DNA of 64,000 nucleotides from Jatrophihabitans sp. (GCA_036399055.1 DASWNX010000039.1:16573-80572); one strand, 5' to 3'. Positions 8,395 to 18,819 are shown, counted from the stretch's first letter. Program-made: numbers and translations. The notes: a model not told the origin generated them from the letters alone.

Positions 8395-11300
8395 ATGTCA
8401 TGGAAACGGTGCGTGATGAAGTGGAGGTCTCCGGCGCGCCGGGCGACCGCGCTGGTCACGGCCTGCGTCGTGGCGAGCCTGAGCACTAGCATGCTGCAGG
8501 CGCCGCGAGCCTCGGCTGCCTCGCCCGCGATCACGGCGAGCTTGCAGGCGCCGGCCACCGTGCTCGCCGGCAAGCCGGTGAGCTTCACCCTGACCGCCGC
8601 GAACCCCTCGGCCGCCGGTGCGCAACCGGAGTACAACACCTCGTTTCGCGATCTGCTGCCGCCGGGCCTGACCTACCAACCCGGCTCGACCACGCCCGCC
8701 GACCTGGGCGAGCCGACCGTCCTGACCGACCCCGGCAACGGCCGGCAGACCCTCATCTGGAGCGACGTCTTCGACCTGGCCATAGGATCCTCGGCCAGCC
8801 TCAGCTTCTCGGCCACCGCGAGCCTGCCGGTCGGCAGCACGGCGAACAACGTCATCACCGCCTATGCCAGCACCGAGCCGCGCTACGTCGCGCACTTCAC
8901 GGCGGCCGGCCTGCCGATCGCCGACTCCCGGATCCAACCGGCGGCCAGCAATCAGGGCTCGACCGTGATCACCGCCTTGCAGCTGAGCAAGACCGAGTCC
9001 AGCCCGGCCGCCAAGCTGCTACGCGGCGCGCACCAGCATTCCACGGTCTACACCCTGCGGCTGGGCAACAGCAGCCAGGCCGCCACCACCGGCGTCACCG
9101 TGCTGGACTACCTGCCGGCCGCGCAGGAGTTCCTCGGCTGCGGCCAGCTGGACAACACCGCCGGCGCGACCGTGGAGTACCCCGGGGCCGCGCGGCTCAG
9201 CACGACTCCCGCGGTAGGCACTGACTGCCTGGCGCCCACCTCGGTGGACACCGTGCTCAACCCGCCCGCGAACGGAACCGTCAGCTACCCACCCGGCGTC
9301 TACACCAAGCTGACCTGGACGCTGGGCACGCTCGCCGCCGGCCAGGTCAGCACCATCCGCTATGCCGCCGCCGTCGCGCTGAGGCAGAACGCGCTGTTCG
9401 CCTCCGGCCCGAGCCCCGCCTCGCTCGGCCAGGCCGCCAACCTCGACAACAACACCGGCGCGAGCACCCGTCAGCTCAACGACGCAGCCCCGCTGGTCAA
9501 TTACGCCCACGCCGAGGGCAGTTACACCGGCGCCGCCATCGGCGGCGCGGCCAGTGTGTCGGACACCAGCCATCAGGTGAGCGTGCACGATCTGCGGATC
9601 CAGAAGTCGGTCACCCCGTCGGAGTTCGTGGCCGGCGGCCTCGCCGGTTACACCCTGCGCCTGGACTCGGGGGAGTACACCGACGCCTCGGCCATCGTGA
9701 TCACCGATGTGCTGCCCAACGGGACCTGCCCGCTGGACGAGAACGGCAACCACGCCGCCGGGGCCCCGGCCGACTGCGCGCCGGGCGCCGGCTTCGCGCC
9801 GTCACTGCCTTACCAGTCGGTCAGCCAGAACCCCGACGGCAGCTTCACCGTCGTCTTCCAGCCGGTCGCGGTGCCCCGCAACGGCTCACTGAGCATCACC
9901 TACGCCGCCCGCAACCGGGCCAGCTACACCGGCGGCCCCCTGGCCGGGTTGCCGCCGGCGGCCGGCGACAGCTTCACCAACACCGCGACCGGGCAGGGAA
10001 CCTCGACACCGGCGCCGGGCACCGGCGTGACCGCGGACCAGCCGGTCCGCGATGCCAGCTCGGCGACCCAGACCAGCTCCACCAGCACCCTGAGCGCCTC
10101 GGTCGCCGCGCGCACCACCCCGATGGACTGCTCGGCCCCCGGTCTCAGCTACGGCGCGGGCAACCCGGTGTTCGCCAAGGGCGATCGGATCTGCTTCCAG
10201 CTGCGGGTCGGGTTGTCAGCGGTCAACCAGACCCGCAACGCGGTGCTGACTGACTTCCTGCCAGTCGACACCGCCTACGAGGACGGCAGTGTCAGTTACC
10301 CGGCCGCCAACACCGTCGACCCGGCGCAGATCAGCTTCGACGCGGCCGCGGCCGCCAGCGGAGCGCTCAGCTGGCGGCTGGGGACGACCCAGGCCGACGG
10401 GTCCACCACGGTGGCCGCGGGCAAGGTGTTCGTGGTCCGCTTCAGCGTCCTGGTGACGGCTCCGGCGCCTGGCCCCGCGCCGGACAAGCTGGGCAACATC
10501 GCCAAGCTGCGCAGCACCGACAGCGCGGGAAAGGCCAGCTCGCTGCGGGCCGGCGCCGACTTTCAGATAGCGGCCGCGCCGCCGGTCGCGATAGCCAAGG
10601 GGGTGGCCAGCCTCAACGGCGCCGTGCCGGCGCCGGGCCCCAACGCTGACCACGTGCTGGTCCGCCAGGGCGATTCGGTGGTGTTCGAGATCGAGGTCGA
10701 CAACACCGGCAGCGCCGCCACCAGCAACGCTGTCGCCGTCGATGACCTGCGACTGTGGGACGTGCTGCCCGCAGGCCTGCGGTGCGCCCAGCTGAGCGCC
10801 GTCAGCGACGCCGGCGTCTGCACCGATCCGGCGGCGCCAGGGCACCCGGCCTTCACCGGCGACTCCAGCCTGAGCGCCCTGGTGTGGAGCGGCGCCGCGC
10901 TGCCCGCCGGCGCCCGCAAGAGCTACCGGTACACCGTGACCATTCCAGCCGGGGTGAGCGTCTCGACGGTCTTCGACAACACCGCCGCGGTGCGCTCGTA
11001 CTCCGCGGGCACCGACCTGCCCGGAGCCGGGACCGGCAGCGCCACCTTCTACCCGAGCGCCAACATCGAGAGCACCGTCCTGCCCGGCCAGTACGACGCC
11101 CCGGCCGCCAGGGACACCAGTGACGTCTACCTCCGCAATGTCACCGTCAGCTCCGGTGTCAGCTCCGCCGTCGCCGAGACCGGCAACATCGGCGCCGAGC
11201 CGAGCCCTGCCGGCAGCACTCAGGCCACCATCGGCGAGCAGCTGAGCTGGACGGTCACCGCTCGGGTTCCTGCCGGCTCGAGCGTCTACAACGCCTTTCT

Positions 11301-14300
11301 CAGCAGCCCGTTGCCTGCCGGGCTGTCACTGGTCAGCGCCGTCGCGACGTACACCGCAGACGCCGGGTCGCCGGCCGACCAGCCGCTGCCCGCCGGCTTC
11401 ACCTTCGACCCCGCCGCGCCGAGCATCCGTTGGCCGGCCAGCTATGACAACAGCACCGGCGCCGACCACCTGTTCGCCCTGACGATCACCGCCCGCCTGG
11501 CTTCGGTGGCGGCGAACCAGCATGGGGTGAGCCGTACCAGCACCGCCGCGTTCAGCAGCGCCACCGCGGTCACCGGTGGCGCCCTGCTGCCGGCCCGGAC
11601 GGCGGCCTCCAGCGTCACCGACGTGGAGCCCCTGCCCTCGCTGACCAAGACCAATGACGCCGGCGCCGGCGTGGCCGGCGGCCAGAGCGTCTCCTATCTG
11701 GTGAAGGCGGCCAACGCCGCCGGCCGGCCGGCGCTGCACGACAGCTGGGTGGCCGACTGCCTCCCGCCGGGCCTGACCTTCACCGGCTACGCCACGCCGC
11801 CTGCCGGGGTGAGCGCCGCCGCGGCCACCGCGGGGGACGGCAGCAACGGCTGCCCCCCGGGCACGACCCTGCTCAGCTGGAACGTCGGCGACCTGGCCGG
11901 CGGCTCGTCGCGCAGCCTGGCCTACAACGTCACCGTCGACCCGTCGGCGTCGGGCAAGGCCAGTTATCCCAACCTCGCCGCGCTCACCGGCAACAGCCTG
12001 ACCGGCGTCCGCACCTCGCCTGCCCAGCAGGGCAACCCGGCCGGCCGGCAGTACAGCGCCGGCGCCACCAGCACGGTCCTGGTCGTCGGCGCCACCGCGC
12101 TGACGTCGGTCGCGCCGGCCTCGGCCACGGTCGGCGGCGTCGTGAACTACACCACCTCGGCGGTGCTGCCGGCTGGAGTGAACTTCTACAACCTGTCGCT
12201 GATCGACCAGCTGCCGGCCGGCATCGACCCCAGTTCGGTGACGCAGGCTGCGATCAGCTGCGCCTACGCAGACAGCTCGCCGTGCACTCCTGACACCGCC
12301 GTCCGGCTGTCCTCGGCCGCCGGAGCGGGCGCCGCCACCCTGATCGGCTGGCTGCTCGGCGACGTGCCCACCGCCAGCCAGACCAGGACGGTCAGCGTCC
12401 AGTACTCGGCGCGCGTCGCCGACATCGCCGGCGTCAGCGCCGGCTCGGTGCTGCCCAACTCCGCGCGCGTCGGCTGGGACAACGCCGCCCGGACGCCTCC
12501 GGCCGGGGCAGGCGCGGCCTACGAGCAGTCGAGCCCGAGCGCGGCCGCGGCTGTCACGGTGCTCGAGCCGGGACTGTCGGTGGCCAAGGCAGTAAGCAGG
12601 CTGCATCCCGAACCCGGCCAGAGCTTCGGCTACACCGTCACGGTCAGCAACCGCAACACCGCTGCCACGAGCGCCGCCCACAACATCACGGTCACCGACA
12701 CGGTGCCGGCCGGTGTCGTCGTCGACCCGGCCAGCGTCTCCGGCGGCGGCAGCGTCAGCGGCGCGCACCCCACCACTGGCGGTGGGGTGCTGTCCTGGAC
12801 CCTGCCGGGCCCGCTCGCCAAGGGCGCCTCGCTGCCGGGACTCAGCTACACCGCCACCCTGGCTCCGTCGGGCTCGGTGACGGCCGCGGCGCTGGTCAAC
12901 ACCGCGCGGATCACCGGCTATGACTCGTTGCCGGTCGGCGGCCGGCACTACACCGGGCCGAGCGCGACCGCCACGATCACCGCGTACTTCCCCAGGGTGA
13001 CGACCACCAAGTCGACGCCGGCCACCAGCACCGCCTACATCGGCGAGTCGTTCAGCTGGCTGGTGACGGTGCGCAACACCGGCTCAGGAGTGGCCTACCA
13101 GGTCGCCAGCACCGACACGTTGCCGCCGAACTGGAGCTATGACGCCGGCAGCGCGCGGGTGTCGGTCGCAGGCGGTCCCGCCACCGCGGTCGAGCCGGCG
13201 GTGGTCAGCGCCGGCGCGGTTCAGACACTGAGCTGGACCGGCTTGGGCGCCCTCAACCCGACAGCGGCGCTGACCATCGCGTTCACCGCGACACCCCAGC
13301 CTGGCGTGAGCGGGTCACCCGGCGTGGGCCTGACCGTCAACCACACCAACTCGGCCTCCTCCAGCGCGCAGGACGCCACCGGCGCCAGCGCCAACGGCGC
13401 CGGCGGCTACACCGCCGGCCCGGGCAGCGCCGCGGCGCGCATCGCCTCCGCCGACCTGAGCCTGACCAAGGCGGTCGGAGCGGCGCCGGTCGCCGGCGGC
13501 AGCGGCAGCTGGGTGCTCACGGTGCGCAATAACGGGCCGAACCCGGCCACCGGTCCGTTCACCGTCGTCGACCAGTTCAGCAACCCCTCGCCCAGCGCGG
13601 TGAGCTCGATCAGCGCCTCGGGCGCCGGCTGGTCCTGCAGCACCGCCTCGCCGATCAGCTGCCAGCGCACCGCGGCCGGCGACACCCTGGCCAGCGGCGC
13701 GTCCTTCCCGGCCATCACGATCGGCTACTCGGTGGATCCCTCGGCGCCTGAGGGCAGCACGCTGTCCAGCGTCGCGACCGTCAGCGCGCGAACCCAGGAC
13801 CCCGCCACCGCCAACAACAGCGCCAACGCCGTCGCGACCGTGCGCGCCCGCGCGGACCTGGCGGTCACCGTCGGCCTCGCCTCGCCCCAGCTGATCGCCG
13901 GAGCGCCAGCCAGCTACCAGGTGGCCGTCACCAACTCCGGTCCTTCCAACGCGGTCGGCCCGATCAGCGTCGACGCCTCGCTGCCGGCGGGCAGCAGCTT
14001 CGTGTCGGCCTCCGGCGCCGGCTGGAGCTGCGACCCGATCGCGGCTGGAACCACTGGCGCCGTCCTGCACTGCACGATGCCCGGCCCGCTCAGCGTCGGC
14101 GCGGCGCCGGCCGCCGTGTCGGTGACGGTGGCCATCGCCTCCTCCCAGACCGGGCCGGTCACCGCCACAGCCAGCGTGGCAGCGCCCACCGCCGACCCCA
14201 CTCCCGCCAACAACTTCGACGTCCAGACCGACACGCCGTCGCTGCGCGCCGACCTGGTGATTCAGAAGCTGCACCTGACCGACCCGTTCGTCGCCGGCGG

Positions 14301-17148
14301 CCGGGCCGACTACCAGATCCAGGTGCGCAACGCCGGTGAGTCCGACGCGAGCGGGGTCGCAGTCAGCGACACCTTGCCGGCCGGGCTGAGCTATCACTCC
14401 TTCGACTCCACTGACCCGAACTGGACCTGCTCGGCGGCCGGGCAGCAGGTCAGTTGCGGTTACTCGGCATCGCTCGTGGCCGGCGCCGGCTCATCGTTCA
14501 CCCTGTCGGTCAACCTGGCGGCCGGCTTCGTGGGCCCGGCCTCCAACACCGCGACGGTGTCGGCCAGCACCCCTGACCCGGTGCCTGCAAACAACAGCGA
14601 TGTCGATGACTCCTCGGTGTCCCAGGTCGCCGACCTCTCGATCGCGGCCTCGCACACCGGCAGCGCGATCGCCGGCAACCTGCTGACCTTCGAGCTGGCA
14701 GTCCACAACGCCGGGCCCTCCGACATCACCGGCCCGGTCACGGTGCTCGACTCGCTGCCGGCCGGCATGAGCTTTGACTCCGCCACCGGCGCCGGCTGGA
14801 GCTGTGACTACGCCAGCGGCGCCAGGGTGCTCAGCTGCGTCCTGGCAGCCGGCCTGGCTGCCGGCGCCGGGGCCGGCAGGCTCGACGTCGTGGTGCGCCT
14901 GAGCCCCGACACCGGACCGGCCACCATCGCCAACACCGCGACGGTGAGCAGCGGCGCCGCCGACTCCGACCTGGCCGACAACGCCGACACCGACCAGGTC
15001 GGAGTGCTCACCAGCGCGGCGCTGAGCCTGACCAAGACCCTGAGCACGCCAACGCCGGTGCTGGCCGGCGCCACCGCCAGCTTCGTGCTCTCGGCCAGCA
15101 ACGCCGGTCCCAGCGATGCCGTCACCGTCACCGTCACCGACACGCTGCCGGCCCAGCTGAGCTTCCGGTCCTACACCGGCAGCGGCTGGGCCTGCTCGGT
15201 GGCCGGGCAGTCGGTGGTATGCGCGCGTGATCGGCTGGCCGCCGGCGCCACGGCGCCGGACCTGGTGCTGAACACGCAGGTCTCGGCGTCGACGCCGGTG
15301 ACCCTGCCGGCCGGGGCCGCGACCCTGGTCAACAATGCCGGCATCGAATCCAGCACGGCAGGCAGCCGGACGAACCCGTCACCGGTGCCGGTCGCGGTGC
15401 GAGCCCAGGCCGAGCTGGCGCTGGTGGTCGCGCCGACCCGCCCGCAGGCCGACGCCGGTGAGAGCCTGGGCTGGCAGCTGACGGTGAGCAACACCGGTCC
15501 CAGTGACGCAGCCGGGCCCATCACCGTCACCGACACGCTGCCCAGCTACCAGAGTTATCTGTCGGCCAGCGGTGGCTGGGACTGCTCAGCCGACGCGGCT
15601 CCGGCGCCGCCGTCAGCGACGGCGCGCCAGACGGTGACCTGCGCTTTGGACCAGTCGCTGGCCGTCGGTGAGACAGCGCCGGTGCTGCAGCTGCAGGTGC
15701 AGCTCGATCCGCTGAGCCCAGCAGGCGCCGAGACCAACCAGGCGCTCGCCAGCTCGCCCACCCCGGGCACGCCCGCCAGCGGCTCGGCCACGGTGGTGGT
15801 CGGAAAGCTGGCTGACCTCAGCTTGGCGATGCTGCACACCGGCAACGGGCGGGTCGGTGAGCCCATGGACTTCACCCTGCGAGTGCGCAACGCCGGGCCC
15901 TCGACTGCCGGTCAACTCACGATCAGCAACCCGTTGCCGGCCGGCCTGAGCTTCGTCTCGGGCGCCGGCAGCGGCTGGACCTGCGCCGCCGACGCCGACC
16001 AGCTGGTCAGCTGCGCGCTCAGCGATCCGGTGGCTGCCGGCGCGGACAGCGCCGCCCTGACCCTGCGCGTGCTGGTCGGCGCGGCGGCTTATCCCAGCGT
16101 GGCCAACCCTGCCACGGTGAGCTCGGGCGATCCGGCGCTCACCGGCAGCGCCGACGCCACCGACCAGCTCGCGGTGGACCCGGCAGCCCAACTCGGGATC
16201 ACCCTCAAGCACCAGGGTGATCTGGCGGTGGGGCGGTCAGCGAGCTATCTGATCACCGTCACCAACTCCGGCCCGACCGCCAGCCCTGGACCGATCCGAG
16301 TGTCTGACACCTTGCCGGACGGCCTCAGCTACCGCTCGGCCGCCGGAGCGGGCTGGAGCTGTGTGGTCAGCGGCCAGCAGTTGACCTGCGATCACGACGG
16401 GGCGCTGCCGGTGGCCGGGACCACCAGCATCACGGTGACCGTCGCGGTGACGGCCCGCGCCTACCCGGAGGTGACCAGCGCCGCCACCGTCACCGGTCCG
16501 GGCTCGTCGCCGGCGACCGGTTCGGACACCGCGCCGGTGCAGCCGTCGGTGGCGCTCAGGTTGGGCAAGTCGCTGATCTCCTACGTCAACGGCGTGGCCA
16601 GCTACCGGCTGACGGTGACCAACCAGGGCCAGAACGCCACGGTGGCGCCGGTGATCGTCACCGATCCGCTGCCGACCGGCCTGAGCTACGCCTCGGCCAC
16701 GGGCGACGGCTGGCTCTGCACCCGGGCCGGGACGGTGCTGCGCTGCGCGCACCAGGCTTCTCTGCCGATCGGGCCCGCGTCGCCGATCACCTTGGTGACG
16801 CTGGTTTCGGCAGCGCCGGCAACAGTGATCCGCAACGTCGCCACCGTCACCGGTGGTGGGGGCCAGAGCTCGAGCACCGTCGTCGCGAGCGACGCGGCCA
16901 TCCTGACGGTGAGCCTGTCCGGCTCGGGATCGTCTGGTTCGGGATCGGCTGGCTCCGGGCCGTCTGGTTCGGGACCGTCTGGCTCGGGGCCGTCTGGTTC
17001 GGGACCGTCCGGCGCCGGGCCGTCTGGCTCGGGCGCGGGATCGCTGCCCCGCACCGGGCGCGAGCTGGGCCAGCCGGTCGCGCTGGCGCTGCTGTTGCTG
17101 CTGGCGGGTCTGGGCCTGCGGCTGTCCGGCCGTCGACGCACCGGATGA
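8395..17148 (+). CDS. Giant secreted DUF11-repeat surface protein with LPRTG sortase anchor
   Basis: The product is 2917 residues. A signal peptide covers about residues 1-43 (basic MSWKRCVMKWRSPARR, hydrophobic ATALVTACVVASLS, then ASAAS). About nineteen DUF11-type beta-sandwich modules follow, each with a YxVxVxNxGPS core and a DTLPAGLS turn. The last nine begin near 13450, 13855, 14245, 14630, 15020, 15410, 15810, 16190 and 16550, a period of about 129 residues. Each carries a GWxC cysteine and usually a second cysteine 10-20 residues on; the earlier modules are more divergent. A Gly/Ser/Pro linker leads to LPRTG at residue 2884, a hydrophobic stretch and RRR, a classical wall-sorting signal. 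Similar proteins act as adhesins or surface-layer components; the exact role is unknown. No sortase gene is present in the window. The start was chosen from the signal peptide and the -10 at 8383. Confidence 0.9.
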   Translation: MSWKRCVMKWRSPARRATALVTACVVASLSTSMLQAPRASAASPAITASLQAPATVLAGKPVSFTLTAANPSAAGAQPEYNTSFRDLLPPGLTYQPGSTTPADLGEPTVLTDPGNGRQTLIWSDVFDLAIGSSASLSFSATASLPVGSTANNVITAYASTEPRYVAHFTAAGLPIADSRIQPAASNQGSTVITALQLSKTESSPAAKLLRGAHQHSTVYTLRLGNSSQAATTGVTVLDYLPAAQEFLGCGQLDNTAGATVEYPGAARLSTTPAVGTDCLAPTSVDTVLNPPANGTVSYPPGVYTKLTWTLGTLAAGQVSTIRYAAAVALRQNALFASGPSPASLGQAANLDNNTGASTRQLNDAAPLVNYAHAEGSYTGAAIGGAASVSDTSHQVSVHDLRIQKSVTPSEFVAGGLAGYTLRLDSGEYTDASAIVITDVLPNGTCPLDENGNHAAGAPADCAPGAGFAPSLPYQSVSQNPDGSFTVVFQPVAVPRNGSLSITYAARNRASYTGGPLAGLPPAAGDSFTNTATGQGTSTPAPGTGVTADQPVRDASSATQTSSTSTLSASVAARTTPMDCSAPGLSYGAGNPVFAKGDRICFQLRVGLSAVNQTRNAVLTDFLPVDTAYEDGSVSYPAANTVDPAQISFDAAAAASGALSWRLGTTQADGSTTVAAGKVFVVRFSVLVTAPAPGPAPDKLGNIAKLRSTDSAGKASSLRAGADFQIAAAPPVAIAKGVASLNGAVPAPGPNADHVLVRQGDSVVFEIEVDNTGSAATSNAVAVDDLRLWDVLPAGLRCAQLSAVSDAGVCTDPAAPGHPAFTGDSSLSALVWSGAALPAGARKSYRYTVTIPAGVSVSTVFDNTAAVRSYSAGTDLPGAGTGSATFYPSANIESTVLPGQYDAPAARDTSDVYLRNVTVSSGVSSAVAETGNIGAEPSPAGSTQATIGEQLSWTVTARVPAGSSVYNAFLSSPLPAGLSLVSAVATYTADAGSPADQPLPAGFTFDPAAPSIRWPASYDNSTGADHLFALTITARLASVAANQHGVSRTSTAAFSSATAVTGGALLPARTAASSVTDVEPLPSLTKTNDAGAGVAGGQSVSYLVKAANAAGRPALHDSWVADCLPPGLTFTGYATPPAGVSAAAATAGDGSNGCPPGTTLLSWNVGDLAGGSSRSLAYNVTVDPSASGKASYPNLAALTGNSLTGVRTSPAQQGNPAGRQYSAGATSTVLVVGATALTSVAPASATVGGVVNYTTSAVLPAGVNFYNLSLIDQLPAGIDPSSVTQAAISCAYADSSPCTPDTAVRLSSAAGAGAATLIGWLLGDVPTASQTRTVSVQYSARVADIAGVSAGSVLPNSARVGWDNAARTPPAGAGAAYEQSSPSAAAAVTVLEPGLSVAKAVSRLHPEPGQSFGYTVTVSNRNTAATSAAHNITVTDTVPAGVVVDPASVSGGGSVSGAHPTTGGGVLSWTLPGPLAKGASLPGLSYTATLAPSGSVTAAALVNTARITGYDSLPVGGRHYTGPSATATITAYFPRVTTTKSTPATSTAYIGESFSWLVTVRNTGSGVAYQVASTDTLPPNWSYDAGSARVSVAGGPATAVEPAVVSAGAVQTLSWTGLGALNPTAALTIAFTATPQPGVSGSPGVGLTVNHTNSASSSAQDATGASANGAGGYTAGPGSAAARIASADLSLTKAVGAAPVAGGSGSWVLTVRNNGPNPATGPFTVVDQFSNPSPSAVSSISASGAGWSCSTASPISCQRTAAGDTLASGASFPAITIGYSVDPSAPEGSTLSSVATVSARTQDPATANNSANAVATVRARADLAVTVGLASPQLIAGAPASYQVAVTNSGPSNAVGPISVDASLPAGSSFVSASGAGWSCDPIAAGTTGAVLHCTMPGPLSVGAAPAAVSVTVAIASSQTGPVTATASVAAPTADPTPANNFDVQTDTPSLRADLVIQKLHLTDPFVAGGRADYQIQVRNAGESDASGVAVSDTLPAGLSYHSFDSTDPNWTCSAAGQQVSCGYSASLVAGAGSSFTLSVNLAAGFVGPASNTATVSASTPDPVPANNSDVDDSSVSQVADLSIAASHTGSAIAGNLLTFELAVHNAGPSDITGPVTVLDSLPAGMSFDSATGAGWSCDYASGARVLSCVLAAGLAAGAGAGRLDVVVRLSPDTGPATIANTATVSSGAADSDLADNADTDQVGVLTSAALSLTKTLSTPTPVLAGATASFVLSASNAGPSDAVTVTVTDTLPAQLSFRSYTGSGWACSVAGQSVVCARDRLAAGATAPDLVLNTQVSASTPVTLPAGAATLVNNAGIESSTAGSRTNPSPVPVAVRAQAELALVVAPTRPQADAGESLGWQLTVSNTGPSDAAGPITVTDTLPSYQSYLSASGGWDCSADAAPAPPSATARQTVTCALDQSLAVGETAPVLQLQVQLDPLSPAGAETNQALASSPTPGTPASGSATVVVGKLADLSLAMLHTGNGRVGEPMDFTLRVRNAGPSTAGQLTISNPLPAGLSFVSGAGSGWTCAADADQLVSCALSDPVAAGADSAALTLRVLVGAAAYPSVANPATVSSGDPALTGSADATDQLAVDPAAQLGITLKHQGDLAVGRSASYLITVTNSGPTASPGPIRVSDTLPDGLSYRSAAGAGWSCVVSGQQLTCDHDGALPVAGTTSITVTVAVTARAYPEVTSAATVTGPGSSPATGSDTAPVQPSVALRLGKSLISYVNGVASYRLTVTNQGQNATVAPVIVTDPLPTGLSYASATGDGWLCTRAGTVLRCAHQASLPIGPASPITLVTLVSAAPATVIRNVATVTGGGGQSSSTVVASDAAILTVSLSGSGSSGSGSAGSGPSGSGPSGSGPSGSGPSGAGPSGSGAGSLPRTGRELGQPVALALLLLLAGLGLRLSGRRRTG
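16918..17040 (+). repeat. In-frame Ser/Gly/Pro repeat encoding the wall-spanning linker
   Basis: Eighteen-base units encoding GPSGSG (with variants SGSGS and GPSGAG) are repeated in frame just before the LPRTG signal of the DUF11 protein. The alternation of TCTGGTTCGGGA and TCTGGCTCGGGG shows recent tandem expansion. Such low-complexity linkers commonly span the cell wall and vary in length between strains. Confidence 0.8.
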
Positions 17149-17155
17149 GACCGGC

Positions 17156-18331
17156 TCACTGACCGGGTTCGAACACCGCCCGGACACAGCCGTCCTTGTG
17201 GTTCTTGAACAGGTCGTAGCCGTGCGCGGCCTTGGCCAGCGGCATCACGTGGGTGGCCAGGTGCCGGGTCTGCAACTCACCGCGTGCCATCCGCTGCAAC
17301 AGCATCGGGATGTAGCGGTGACCGTGCTGCTGCGCGCTGCGCAGGGTCAGGCCCTTGTTCATGATCGCGCCCAACGGGAACTTGTCGACCACGCCGCCGA
17401 ACACGCCCAGCACGAAGACGCTGCCCCCTTTTCGGCATGTGAAGATCGCCTCGCGCAGCGCGAGCGGCCGGTCGGTGCCCAGCCGCCGTTGCTGTTTGAA
17501 CTGGTCATAGCCGTACAGCGGTGACGGGCTGCCCGAGACCATTCCGACCGCCTCGATGCAGACGTCGGGGCCGCGGCCGCCGGTTCGCTCACGCAGCTCG
17601 GCAGAGACGTCACTGGTGCGGTAGTCGATGAGCTGCGTGCCGGGCTGGGCGCCCGCCTGGCCCAGCCGCTCGGGGACGCCGTCGATGACGATGACCTCGG
17701 CCGCGCCGAGCGAGGTCGCGGCCTGGGCGGCGAGTTGTCCCACCGCCCCGGCGCCCCAGACCGCCACCACATCGCCGGGTTGGACGCCGCCGAGGTCAGC
17801 GCCCATCCAGCCGGTGGGCGCGGCGTCGGATGCGAACAGCGCGGTCAGGTCATCGACCTCGTCCGGAATCAGGAACATCCCCTGATCGGCGTAGGGGACC
17901 CGGATGTAGTCGGCGTGGCTGCCGGCGAAGCCGCCGAGAGCGTGCGAGTAGCCGTAGCAGCCGCCGGTGGCGTGGCCCCACAAGCTCTCAGAAACCGCTG
18001 GATTCGGATTTCCGTTGTCACACAGGGAGAAAAGCTGATGACGGCAGTACCAGCAGTGCCCGCAGCTGATGAACGAGCAGACCACCACCCGGTCCCCGAC
18101 ATGGCGGCGGGTCACGGCTGAGCCGACCTCGACCACCTCGCCCATGAACTCGTGACCTAGCACGTCGCCGGGGCGCATCGTGGGCAGGTAGCCGCCCAGC
18201 ACATGCAGGTCCGAACCGCAGACCGAGCTCAACCGCACCTTGACGATGGCGTCGTGAGCGTTGAGCAGCCGCGGATCGGGAACCGTCTCGACCGACAACT
18301 CATCGACGCCCGACCAGCACAACGCCTTCAC
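17156..18331 (-). CDS. Zinc-dependent alcohol dehydrogenase, formaldehyde-dehydrogenase-like
   Basis: This is a 391-residue medium-chain dehydrogenase. Catalytic zinc ligands are CGSDLH (Cys about 38) and GHEFMGEVVEVG (His-Glu, about 60). Structural-zinc-type cysteines lie at CGHCWYCRHQLFSLC (about residues 95-109). The NAD-binding motif is VWGAGAVGQLAAQAA (about residues 192-206). The extended C-terminal half with DQFKQQRRLGTDRP resembles the glutathione-independent formaldehyde dehydrogenase branch. The start is GTG, overlapping the stop of the upstream gene (GTGA), so the two are co-translated. The substrate is not determined by the sequence. Confidence 0.85.
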   Translation of the reverse strand: MKALCWSGVDELSVETVPDPRLLNAHDAIVKVRLSSVCGSDLHVLGGYLPTMRPGDVLGHEFMGEVVEVGSAVTRRHVGDRVVVCSFISCGHCWYCRHQLFSLCDNGNPNPAVSESLWGHATGGCYGYSHALGGFAGSHADYIRVPYADQGMFLIPDEVDDLTALFASDAAPTGWMGADLGGVQPGDVVAVWGAGAVGQLAAQAATSLGAAEVIVIDGVPERLGQAGAQPGTQLIDYRTSDVSAELRERTGGRGPDVCIEAVGMVSGSPSPLYGYDQFKQQRRLGTDRPLALREAIFTCRKGGSVFVLGVFGGVVDKFPLGAIMNKGLTLRSAQQHGHRYIPMLLQRMARGELQTRHLATHVMPLAKAAHGYDLFKNHKDGCVRAVFEPGQ

Positions 18332-18819
18332 AGCACGCCTTCCTGATCGGTGTCACCGGTCATCAGATCCACCAGCAGGCCCGCAGCCGGCTGTCTCCGT
18401 TTGCCGGCCGGCTGCGGTTCGATGGCCAGCACCTCACCGACCTCGACGAGTTGCTTGGCGTGCAGCAGCGCGTTGCGGATCTGGCGGTGCGGGTCTTCGC
18501 CCTTCCACATCGTCGAGTCGGGTTTGGGGCCCGGTCTGGTACGCGCTGAGAGTCGGGTGCCGCGGTCGCCCGGCGCCGGGGCAAACCTGGTCTCGATCAG
18601 CCCAGCCAGCTTGGCCAGCGGCTCGGGCAACCGGCCCTGCGGGGCAATGGCTTCCGGCGTTGCCAGAATTGTGACGCTCTGCCATTGAGAGGGGTCTGAC
18701 AGCGTTTCCTCGTCAACCCATCCAGACGCCTCAACCCGCTCAGACAGCCGGCGCCGGAGCGCCTTGGCCGAAGAGGCGCCGCAGGACCGGAGCAAGGCGG
18801 GGAATCTGAATACCTTCAT
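18328..18819 (-). CDS. Hypothetical protein coupled to the zinc dehydrogenase
   Basis: The product is 163 residues and I do not recognise the family. It is basic and soluble with no signal peptide or membrane segment. Its N-terminus (MKVFRFPALLRSCG) precedes an Arg-rich helix and a central beta-rich part. The start ATG at 18819 has AGGAG seven bases upstream. The stop overlaps the GTG start of the dehydrogenase, so both proteins are likely needed together. Confidence 0.6.
   Translation of the reverse strand: MKVFRFPALLRSCGASSAKALRRRLSERVEASGWVDEETLSDPSQWQSVTILATPEAIAPQGRLPEPLAKLAGLIETRFAPAPGDRGTRLSARTRPGPKPDSTMWKGEDPHRQIRNALLHAKQLVEVGEVLAIEPQPAGKRRQPAAGLLVDLMTGDTDQEGVL

Noticed and set aside
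11326-12948. Long minus-strand frame inside the DUF11 gene
   Set aside because: Gly/Arg/Ala-rich shadow of the repetitive sense gene, without motifs or a start context.
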